Source of the DNA: Ryuthela nishihirai | Taxonomy: Eukaryota > Arthropoda > Arachnida > Araneae > Heptathelidae | Direction: 5' to 3' | Assembly (NCBI GenBank): GCA_038380435.1 | Contig: JAWZYU010000010.1 | Span: 42,690,135-42,754,134, forward strand | Length of the DNA stretch: 64,000 nt | Part shown: positions 50,901 to 62,900 of the stretch, in pieces | How positions within the stretch are numbered: position 1 is the stretch's first letter | Layout of the letters: each line of letters opens with the position of its first letter | The notes under the pieces: generated by a model | Told to the model about the DNA's origin: nothing | What the model saw: only the letters and a program-made list of their open reading frames with translations | Databases searched by the model: none | Position numbers and translations under genes: made by a program

Positions 50901-53900
50901 AAAATAATAGCAGATTGCATGTAACATCACTCTGCCTGACTACAACATCAACTGAAAGATGTAAAAATACTTAGTAGGAATTTTGACTTTTTATAAGAGT
51001 TTAAATTTTTTTTGAAGTTTGAATGTTAAAGCTAAACTGCAAAACTTTTTGATATATTTATAAATGCCTGTAGAATATAAAAACTGGGCTTAAAAAACTT
51101 GGGCCTTCTGGATACTTACCATTGAGTTTCCCACATTGATACCAGCAACCTATTAAATGTCGAATATCCTGCAAATCAAAAGGACTGTTTCTCCACTAAT
51201 GACAGCAGCAATGGAAATTGGTGTTGAATGTATCAGCCAAAGCCAACAGACAAGAAGTTATAGCAAGTGAACACCTGGCTTGATAGGAGCATGCTTGACA
51301 AGCTTACATTCAACTTCTGATATTTCGTCCAGAACATGCTGTGATAAAACATTCTCATCACAACTGATATGTGAGTATTATCAAGAACTTAATGTTCAAC
51401 ATAATGTACCAGTGAAGGCAGCACATTGAACTTTACTAAGAGAAAGTAACATAGTGTTTTGAAATATGAGTTGAAACTACTACATGTAAACTACAGCAAT
51501 TAAGTTAGATTAACTGTACCATGTCTATGCCTACTATGAGTGCTACTAAAGTGCTTTTAAAACTTGTGTTTTAAACTGTAAAGTTTGTGATTAAATTTAT
51601 TTAACTAGTAATCACTGTGCAATTAATTTAAATATGAAACTTATTATATAAATGCTTTCCATGCAGTTTTTAAAGTTATTTTTGTTTTCTTGCAGAGGAA
51701 TCTGACAGAGTATTTTAATGCTATTGATGCACATAACATGATGGTTGTCTTTGCTAGGTAGGTATTATTATTTGACTTGTAAGTATATAAATATACAAAG
51801 ATAGTAATTGTCCTTTATTAAAAAAAAATCTCTTTGTAGAAGTGTCTTAATTTTATTAAAATAGTTATAGCTGCTAACTAATTTACTATTAATGCAAGTT
51901 GAAACAAGATATATTGACAACTTTTTCAGATATGACAATGATCTGTCAATTCAGTATAGTATATGTAGACAAAGAGCTCAAAAGTAAAATTCCAGAATGA
52001 AATTTGAAGGAATTGACTGAGAATATATATATACCTTGTGTTATTTCTTTGAGGGAATATTTAACACTTCTAAGTTGTTTAGTCAATTACTGTTCCTTTG
52101 TACTTCATCCATTTTAGTGTTTTGAAAGTTCCACAAAATTTATCTACATATGTATAGTACCCAGAATTTATATTGCAATAGAATACAGTGGTACATTGAT
52201 TTTTTAAAATACTCTTCCAACAAACTAACGTTTTAGGGGGAAAGAAAAACTACTAGAATTTGAAAATCAAAGTGGATGAAAATTGTTGCATTTCACACGC
52301 TGCAATATCCCATTTCTAAGACCTATAAATGATAGCTAGGTATTCATTGGAAGGAGTACTGACCCTGCCTTCTCGTGGTGCACATCATTAGTACTTTTCA
52401 AAATAGATACTCGCTTGTGGAAGGGAACAGGAGAAGGCTGCTAGATCAGTGTGGCCTACTGAACTGAACTGCTATGACTACTTTGCTTTTTTTCTACCCT
52501 GCTGAGGAGTAGTCAACACACAGGGTCCTGGTGCTGATCATACATATCTACCTGAATGGAATAATGGCTCTAAGCTTGATTATGGATCCTGAATCTGCTG
52601 CATTGGTTGGCTTCTATTGTGGGAAAATTTTCCACTGTGTTTTCTGTTTGTGGGTTGACAACCCCAAGTGAATAGATTCGCAGGATATGTTTCATCAACC
52701 GGTGAATAATCCTGAGGTACCTGAACTCACTTCTATGGGCATCGTCAAACCTACATTGATGGAAATCTTCAAGTGTAGATGATTTCAACCTTTAGTAGTG
52801 GGGGAACAGGTCTTTGCCTCACGCCTATAATTAGGGTGCTGTTTGATAATTGTCGGCACTTCCTCTCTCAATAAACAGTTTCTTTAAGCATCCTACTATT
52901 TATTTTCTCTCTGCAAGCACATGGAATATGAGAACATTGCATAGAAATTATTCTCTTGAGATCCTCACACAGGAATTCCAGTATTATATCCTGCATATTT
53001 TGGGTTTACAAGAGACCAGATGGACAGGTAAAGGTAAGATGTTTAAAAATAATTTTAAATTTCCCTTTTCAGGGAGGGGAAGATGGAAAGCATCTTCAAG
53101 GCATAGGTTTGCTTCTTGGCAGGCACACAAGTGATGCTCTTCTAGGATATGAGTGCATTAATGAAAGGTTTCTCACATTATCATTTGTGAGAAACTTTCA
53201 TTAATGCACTCATATCCTAGAAGTTATATATATAATATATTAATAATATATGTATTGTATATAATAACATAATGTTAATTATTATTATTATTATATATAT
53301 TTTACACAGCTAAATTTGAAACAAGTATTAAAGACTTGAATGTTATCTGAGGGTGCTGATGAGGATGAGAAAGATAGGTTTCACAGAGAACTTCAGAATA
53401 TTTGTAATTCTGTCAAGAAAGGAGATATTACCCTTGTTCTAGGTGACTTCAATGCTAAAGTTGGTGCTCATTCTGACTTTTGGGGAGGGGTGATAGGTTC
53501 CTTTGGGATTGATAGCTGCAATGGCAGTATCTCCTACAGGAACTTAATGGTTTGAGAATAACTAACACTTATTACAAACATCATGCAACATACATAAGTA
53601 TACTAGATAGGCTTCATAAGAATATGATTGATTATAAATTAATGGCAAATGGGCTAGTTCTGTTAGAAATAATAAAATAAATATTCCTTCAAGCATCTGT
53701 TTGTCACAGAGGTCTACCAGATAATATAGGGGTGCTGAAATTGGATCTGACCATTACCTTGTTAAAAGTGTCTTGCAACTTAAACTTAAGAAGTTGTAGT
53801 AGGGTTAAAAAAGTTACCTTGAACACTGAAGCTCTAAAAGACCCAGTTATAGTTATAGCTTACCATAATTGGTTACTTAGTCATTAAGACAGTCAATGTT

Positions 53901-56900
53901 TGCTTACTACTGAAATTGAGGAAGAATGGGATCATTTTAAACAGGCATTTTTGGACACTAACAGTACTCTTTTAGGAAAAAAGGAGCAGAAGAGGCAAAA
54001 TTATTTGAGCAATAAGGCCTTGAGCCTATTTCAGAAATAAAGAATTGTAGGAATGTCCTTAATCAATCCCCTACTAGTCCTAATAGAAAGCATTACAAAG
54101 ATATTAATAAACATGTAAAGGATCAGTTAGCTGCTGATAAGAATCTTTGGCTTGATGGCTTGGCTGACAAAGCCGAGGAAGCAGTTAGACAGCACAACAG
54201 CAGATAGTTAATGTTTTGTGTGGTAGAAAACGGACAGGTATACAGGGACTGAAGGATAAACAAGGTAAGATTATAGAAGGTGAGGATTCTTTCATGACTA
54301 GGTGGGCTGAGCATTTCAGTGATATTCTACACAATGTGGTTAGTTCTACTCCCACTGTTTGTAATGATGCTAGATGCATTGGTGGCTCTAATGTTGGCCC
54401 TATAACACAAGGTTTGCTTACTACTGAAGTTGAGGAAGAATGGGAGCTGTTTAAACATGCTTTTCTTGAAACTAACAGTACTCTTTTAGGAAAAAGGGAG
54501 CAGAGGAGGCAGAATTATTTGAGTGATAAGGCACTTAAGCTTATTTCAGAAAGAAAGAACTGCAGGAATGTTCTTAATCAATACCCTACTAGTCTTAATA
54601 GAAAGCATTACAGAGAGCTTAATAAACATGTAAAAGATCAGTTAGCTGCTGATAATAATCTTTGCCTTGATGGCTTGGCTGACAAAGTTGAGGAAGCAGT
54701 TAGACAGCACAACAGCAGATAGTTAATGTTTTGTGTGGTAGAAAACGGACAGGTATACAGGGACTGAGGATAAACAAGGTAAGATTATAGAAGGTGAGGA
54801 TTCTTTCATGACTAGGTGGGCTGAGCATTTCAGTGATATTCTACACAATGTGGTTAGTTCTACTCCCACTGTTTGTAATGATGCTAGATGCATTGGTGGC
54901 TCTAATGTTGGCTCTATAACACAAGGTTTGCTTACTACTGAAGTTGAGGAAGAATGGGAGCTGTTTAAACATGCTTTTCTTGAAACTAACAGTACTCTTT
55001 TAGGAAAAAGGGAGCAGAGGAGGCAGAATTATTTGAGTGATAAGGCACTTAAGCTTATTTCAGAAAGAAAGAACTGCAGGAATGTTCTTAATCAATACCC
55101 TACTAGTCTTAATAGAAAGCATTACAGAGAGCTTAATAAACATGTAAAAGATCAGTTAGCTGCTGATAATAATCTTTGCCTTGATGGCTTGGCTGACAAA
55201 GTTGAGGAAGCAGTTAGACAGCACAACAGCAGATAGTTAATGTTTTGTGTTGGAAGAAACGAGCAGGTATACAGGGTGGTGCTATTGGCCTTATTTTTGG
55301 CATATTACTGGTTTTAATGTTGGCCCTATATCACAGTCTGAAGTAATTTTGGATATTTATAAATTTAATCTGCATAAATCCCCAGGAGTGGATGAAATTA
55401 CTACTGAAATGCTTAGAGCTAGTAAAGTTTCTGTTATCACATGACTGACTGAAATTTTGATATCTTTTTTGATAACTACATTGTTCCTGAGAATTTTACC
55501 AGAGATTATTATTATTATTATCCCTATTTTTAGAAACAGGGGATCACAGTTCTTGTGATAACTATAGAGGTATCAGCGTACTTTCTGTTCCGAATAAAGT
55601 TCCTTGTATGATTGTGCTTAATAGAATTAAGAATCTGGTTGATGGACAATTGCTTGAGGAGCAATGTGGATCCAGAAGTGATAGGGAATGTATTGATCAT
55701 TTTTTCACTTGGACTGATTCTGAAGAAATATTTAGTTTCAGAAACCTTTGGTTACTAGCTTTGTAGATTTCAAAAACACTTTTGACTCTGTTGACTGTCA
55801 TAATTTGCAATTGATTGTGAGATTGTATGGCATACCAGACAAGTTAGTTAACATAATGAAAGCTGTCTTTAACACTGAGTCTTGTGTGAGAGTTGGTAAA
55901 ACTTATAGCAATTGGTATAGCATTGTTTCTGATGTTTGACAAGGGTACATTTTGTCTCCTTTTCACTTTAGTTTGGCTATTGATTATGTTGTGTAAAATT
56001 CTCTGCAAGGGAAGATTTTGGGCTTAAATGATTTAGAGATATGAAAATTTCTGATTTAGATTATGCTGCTGGTTTAGCCCTTTTGGGAAATGATGTTGAT
56101 GAGATGAACTCTTTCATTAGAGCTGTTGTTAGACTGGTTGTAGAGTAGGTTTGATGATAAATAGAGATAAATCTAAAGTGATGAAAATTGGTCAGGCAGG
56201 TTGTGGTTCAGTTAATCTGATTGGTAGCATACTTGAGGAAGCATCTCAGTTTAAGTATCTTGGGAGCTAAGTACTGGTTAGTATACTGGTGTTGCGCAAA
56301 ATGATATAAACAGTAGAATAGGGACTGTGCAATCTCCTGCTGGGATTTTTAAGAATCTATGGAGAGTATGGATAAATAAGTATATGCACCTAAAGACTAA
56401 GGTTATGTTGTATAATAGTTTGGTTCTTTCTAGGGTTAGTTATGGTAGTGAAACTTGGACTCATTGTAAACAGGATAACAGGAAACTTGATACCTTTGAT
56501 TCTAGATGCTTACATAGTATCTTGGGTATTAGATGGTTCAACTTTGTAGGTATTTATGAGGCTAGGCAAAGGAGGTGGCAACTCCTTTGAGCAGCATATA
56601 GTACAGAGAGAGACTCCATTAGTTTGGCCATGTTGCCTGTATGCATAACTATAGATTAGTGAATAGGGTTATGAATAGTGTAAGGTCTAAAGGCCTCAGA
56701 GAGAAGGGGGAGACCTAGAATACAGTGAGCACATAGTGTCAAACAGGATTTCATTATAGTTGCTATATAGTGGCCAGTTACCACAGAGGTAGCTCAGTAT
56801 AGATGTGTTTGGGAAACTAAATTGTACAATCTGGTTGTACCTACATAGGCCATAACTGCTGGAGGATGATGATGATGATGAAAACCTAATTAGTATTATT

Positions 56901-59900
56901 CTGAATGCTGAAGCCATTGCTGATGAAGATAATTTATGTTCTATATTTTAAATTTCCATAACGTACCTCTCCCTCATCTAAAAACAGAAGTCATTGCAGG
57001 AAATCATATTGTTACTGAATTCGTAACCTTCATTAGAGTGTCATTAGTAGTTGATGCCATCACTGACATGCTGAAAAAATTATTTTCCCTATTCTTGAGA
57101 TTTGATCATACAATTTCTGGTGGATGGTTCTTTTGAACCAGGAGTCACAATGGGTTGTTTAGAATTGTTTCTTGGTCAGGGTGTGGGTCACTTCTGGTTT
57201 GGGTTGTGTGGGGTTTTGGGTCTTGATGAACTCTACACTCTGGGTCACTTCCAGTCTGCATCAGTCAGTGGGGTCATGTCCAGGTCACTTTTCATGGTGT
57301 TTTGTCCCCTGCTTTTAAGACATTTATGGGGTCACTTCCATTTTAGCAATAGTATGCCATATACAAGTAATTTCAGCAAATTTAGTTCATCAAACAAAAT
57401 TTGTATTTTTGAATTATTTTAAATATTAAAATTATATAAAAAAAGACTTTATTATTTTAGTAGTTACTGAATTTTTTGTGAATCATGCTTTTTTTATAAT
57501 TTTCCACTATATGTTTAATTTCTAATAAAGTTGTCAGACAAGCATATTGTATAATTCCAAACAAACAAATGTACAACAATATACAACAAATATACAAATA
57601 TACATATCAAGTATATATTAAAAAAAGGCAATTTTTCTTTGTCTTTTTCCTTAGAAATGAAAAGAGCTACTTGATAAAATACATTTACCATTCAAAATTT
57701 TGTTATCAAAAGGATAATTGATCTTGGTTAATAGTTCTGTAGATCAGCATTTTCTTAAAATTTTCATCTTGTATCTTGATAGATGAGTGCAAGTGAAGGC
57801 TTTTGTTTCACCTTCCCCAACTTTTTATTTACTGCACTTCCCCAGGAATAATTTCAGAACCAGCTAGATATTTATATTAAGTCCAATGAAGTGGGAAACT
57901 GTGATTGTATTTGCTTTGCTAATGCTTAGTTTAAAGGTGATCTTTTTTCATTTTTCAGCTGGTATTAAATTCTTACTCCCCTTTCCATAAGTTCATCATC
58001 TGCAAGACAAATTTATTTCCTCTTTTTGCATAGGTCAATGTTTTAAAAATGCAACAATACTTTGAAACGGCCAATTCTTTGTGTCGCAAGCAATACTTTG
58101 AAAAATGATGCTTTAAACCATTGTTGAATTCTGTGGAAAGTCAAGAATGTTTGATACTGCAGTAATATCGCAACCAAAGCAATATACACACACCTTGGAA
58201 TAGTAACACTTCAGTTCAAATTACTATATTTTTGTGAAAGCCTGCTAAAAAAAGCAAATATATGCAGATAAGTTTTACTCAATAACAGATTGGGCAGAAA
58301 AGATATTAAACAACTGGTCATTTTAATAGACACTAGCAGTATGATTTATTCTGCCCAATTCTAATATATATTTTGACAAGCTATCCTAGGGATGTTAAAG
58401 TATGCATAGGTTTATTAGCTGTTAACCCTTTAAGTGTCAAAAACTGATTAATCAGTTTTAAAAAATCACTACAAATGAACTTAAAACATTTTTTAATTTG
58501 TACCTACCATTTTATGCTCATTTTTTAAATGCTCTTTTTTCATTATGCAATGTAAACTACAGTAGTAGAGTTGCATTTTTAGAGGGAAAAAAAAAACCTA
58601 AACAAACCAACATTGTAAGGGTTAAGTAGTGAACAGTTCAGTTATGATACTCTTCTTGCTTATGTAGAAGATGTTACTATTTTTAAACATTCTACGTTTT
58701 TTTTTGTTGCATTCTGCTTTCAGGGAGAAGCACAGAAATTTTTTTACTTTTTTTATTTGAAAATGTTAAAGCTGATGTTATCCAGCAGTTATAAGTTTAC
58801 TACAAATTAATTAAATTAATGTAGTTAACCACAAATTAATTAAGAGTTAAAGCAGTATGTTCATCATTCTTATTTTAACACATAAATCATCCACTGCAAA
58901 TTTTCTACTGAGTAATATAAAGAAAAAAAGAAAGTTAACTAAAACTTTTGGAAGGGTCAAGTTGTATAATTCCTATAGAGTTGAATAAATTTCATCATTT
59001 TTTAAATGCTTGTTTTTCTGATAAATCTGAAACAATAAATCCATACTGTGCTATTAAAATTTTAATTTGTTGCTTAGAAATAGGCTTGTTTTTTTTTAAT
59101 TTTAAAAATTACTAGGGATATATATGCATACTAGTATCTGATGAAATATGTTAATTTGATTATTTATTAGCATGCTTCATGAGAGAAGGATAATGATCTC
59201 TTCCAAGAAATTAAGTAGATTAAGTGCATGTGTTCAAGCGGCCAATTCACTTATTTATCCAATGCACTGGTAAGAAATATTTTGTTGTTAATGCAAAATA
59301 GAAATGTTTTACCATTATGTTTTAGAAATTTATTATTAGCAATGTAATGAATGATAAATTCAGTAATATTTATATTTGACCTTGTTTGTAAAAGCTTTTT
59401 GGAAAAGTAGCAATTATATAGTCATCCAAATCTGTCATATGTCACCAATACCAATATATGTCATCCAAAGCCAACAGTAGATTTTCAAAAGTATCATAAA
59501 GGTAAATAGTATACCAAAAGCATGTGTTTGCCCACATGTTGCCAAGTCATAGTAAAGTATATTTATCTGACTATTCTTTAAGGATCAGAGGACATATTGA
59601 AATAGTGTATAGTACTTTTATCAACACTGTATTGGCTGTTGCGATTCATGATCAACTACTACTGCATGTCTTTCATGATTATAGGCATAAAACAAAGTGT
59701 GAGATGTACATAAAAGTCCATATACATGGCTAGTGCACCTGGCCTCTAAACCGGTGGGCATGTCACTTGTGTTTGTATGTTGCATAAGAAACCAAGACAA
59801 GCCCAATAGAGCTTCTAAGTTATCTCCATTCCTTGTGAGGGAAGTACCTTCTTTCCTTTAAAAGTAAAAGAGAAGAGGCATGTAACTGTAATTTAGGAGG

Positions 59901-62900
59901 TACATTAAAATAAGTACAGTAAAAAGTAAAAGTAAAAAGAGGTACAGTAAAAGTTTATTCCAGAAAGATTGAAGGGATCATAAGAAAAAAAGATCACATT
60001 AACAGCCATCTTCGTTTTATAGGGCAAGTCATTAATTTTCACTAATGCAAATAAAAACACACAAAAAAATTATTTCAAGGTTTGAAATATCATATTTTTG
60101 AGTGAGTTATTGTAAAACGAACTTCACCAAGAAACAAGTGCTAGTTACATAACAGTGAATGATAAGACATCACTTGCAATCAAAACCATGGCAATTAACC
60201 ATTAACATCTATATCATATTGAGTCTTGCCTGGGCCAGTGTTGAGATTTATTTCTGCAAAAACTCCACCTTAACCATCAGTCAGTAGGGGAACTGATGGG
60301 CTTGAAAAGGCTTCTATACTTACCCTGTCCACGTTAAAGAACATTCTGGATGGCCCTGACAGGAGACTACCATCTGTCTCCTAACAGATGTCCAGTGGGT
60401 CCCCTCCCCAACCTTCTCTGAGCCACCTTTGAGCAGCTTATTGGGCAAGAGAGAGACTCAGTTGTTCGACTGTGTTGCTCCATATGCATAATTATAGATT
60501 AGCAAATAGGGTTATGAACAGTGTGCCTAAAGGCATGAGAAAGAGGGGTGGCCTAAGAAGCTGTAGGCAGACAATGTCAAATGGACCTCATTGGAATTGG
60601 TACACAGTGCTGAGATGCAGCAGATACAGCTCAGAGAGATGTGTTTGGGAAACTAAATTGTACAGTCTGGTTGTACCTATATAGCCCATTACTGCTTGAG
60701 GATGATGGTGATGATAATGATGTATGTATGCATGTATGTTATTCTTAACCATTTCATAAAGTTTTATTGCATAACTTGGGCAGTTTGTATTTTTTATAAA
60801 TTGTTAGATGCAGTCATTGTATCAGAATGTCTTCCTTATGCATGTTTCAGTTTTTATTAAAATGTTATAGTCACTATACATCCAAGTGTAATGAAAAAAA
60901 GTACATCGAAGAGCCAAAACATTATGACCACTTGCCTAATATGATGTTGGCCCTTCATGTGCTGTCAAAACAGTCCTTACCAGGTGAGACATGGATGCTA
61001 CAAGATTTCTAAAGGTGTCTTGTGGTATCTGGTATTAACACATTACCAACAGATCCTTTAACTCATGTAAGTTATGTGGTTGAGCCACCACAGATCGGAT
61101 ATGTTGTTCCAACACAGACCACAGATGCTCAATTGGATTGATGTCTGGGAAATTTGGTGGCCAGGGCAATAGCTGGAAGTCTTCCTCATGTTCCATGAAC
61201 CATTCTTGAACAATCTGGACAGTGTAGCATGGCACATTATGCTGCTGAAAGAAAGCACTACTAGAGGAAAATAACATTGCCATGACCATGTACCTGATCT
61301 GCAATGATGTTTAGGTAGGTGGTAGATGTCATAGTTTCCTGCATGTGAATGACGACCCAGGGTTTCCCAGCAGAACATTGCTCAAAGCATTACACTTCCT
61401 CCACCGGCTTGTTTTCGTCCCACGGTGCATCTTGTTGCCAACACTTCCCCAGGTAAATGATGCACACATACCCAGCCATCCACATGGTGCAATGGGAAAT
61501 GAGATTCATCAGACCAGACGACCTTCCAATCATTCAAGGTCCAGTTTTGATGCTCTCGTGCCCATTGTAGGCACTTTTGATGGTGAACCGAGGTTAGCAT
61601 GGTCACTTGGAGCAGTCTTCATCTATGCAGCCCCAAGTACAGCAAGGTTCGATGTACTGTGTGTTGTGACACATTACTCTTGTCACCAGCATTCAAATTA
61701 TAGGCGAGTTCCAACACAGTATCCCTTCTGTTGACTCATACCATACAGGATAGCCTTCGCTCCCTCTAGCATCGATGAGCTGTGGTTGGCCCACACCTTG
61801 TCAGCGGTTTTTCAAGGTGCTAACCACAGCTGACCTTGAGCACCCCCACAAGCCTTGCCATCTTGGAAATGCTCTGGCCCAGTCATCTGGCGATTACAAT
61901 TTGGCCTTTGTCAAACTCACTTAAGTCCACAGCCTTTCCCATCTGAAGAACAAGAAAAACATTGATTGACAGAGCTCAGTATCAGGTGTTATTTATACTG
62001 TTTCATGACATTCACACATCCTTCGATTTGCATAAAGACGCACTGGTCATAATGTTTTGGCTCTTTGGTATATGTGTAAGGAAAGAGAAATATTTTTCTT
62101 GATAATGATCAGAATAATGGAAACTTTGGGACTGACACTAGATTAAGGTCAGAGTATATTAGTAATGTATTATATGAAATCGGCTTATTCTACTGTAGAT
62201 AGTTTTAATATATTTTAGAGAATTTGTCTCTGTATATGTGAATGTGTCTGTTTGGCCAAGAACTCAATCATAAAAGCCAGGGCTGCCAAATTTGGTATAT
62301 AGCATTATCATAGCTTAAAGCAACACTTTGTCCTCTCCCTCCCCAACCCTCCAGAAACAGAAGAGCCTCTCTACCAGAAGAATATGGTAAAAGTCATTAA
62401 ATTCCATGTGCAGCAGTAAAGTATCACAGAGATATCATGTAGACATGGGACTCATGAAATAACTGAAAAAATTTGGTTTTGTTGTGAGTGTAATCTGAAC
62501 CCATGCTTTCCAGTTCTTTCATGAGTTCCATATACAGCTTGCTCTTAATATAACTTAAAGCAATGTACGGGTTTGGCCCTACATTTCTTACCATCCTCGA
62601 CACAATAAAAGAAAATGTATAAATGATTGCTGAGTGGAATGAGTTACTTCTGAAATGAAAAGCATCTATTATGAGAAATATCATTGGCTATCTCAATGTA
62701 TGTTCCTCCTTTTTACCCCCTCCCCCCAAAAAAGGATAGAGGGAATCAGTTGTATCAAGTTGTATACCAAATGAAAGCTTCTGACATGGTAATTGTAACC
62801 TACTATATATATTAGAAAGCATAATTGAGTTAAAGACCTGAGCAATGTCAGGTAATAATAATGATCTATATTAAAGTGATATAAAACTTTAATTAATTTG

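Larger units (their letters stand above)
52351..56882 (+). mobile_element. RTE-like LINE, copy 7, near full length but dead
   Basis: The 5' leader (52351-52880) corresponds to the - strand sequence at 19600-20190. The endonuclease begins with STWNMRTLHRNYSLEILTQE and ILGLQETRWTGKGK (about 52912-53040). GDITLVLGDFNAKVGAHSDF (about 53422-53481) is the later catalytic block. A linker follows, duplicated in tandem (53905-55236). RT blocks are CDNYRGISVLSVPNKV (about 55554-55601), FVDFKNTFDSVD (55754-55789) and YGIPDKLVNIMKA. The catalytic YADD is YAAG here (about 56062-56073). The C-terminus has NLWRVWINKYMHLKTKV, SRVSYGSETW and GIRWFNFV, and the tail is GAGGATGATGATGATGATGA. Multiple frameshifts. 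Family proteins combine AP-type endonuclease and reverse transcriptase for target-primed insertion. Confidence 0.93.

Noticed and set aside
61345..61734. 129-codon + strand open frame
   Set aside because: Antisense shadow of the second Tc1-like transposase.
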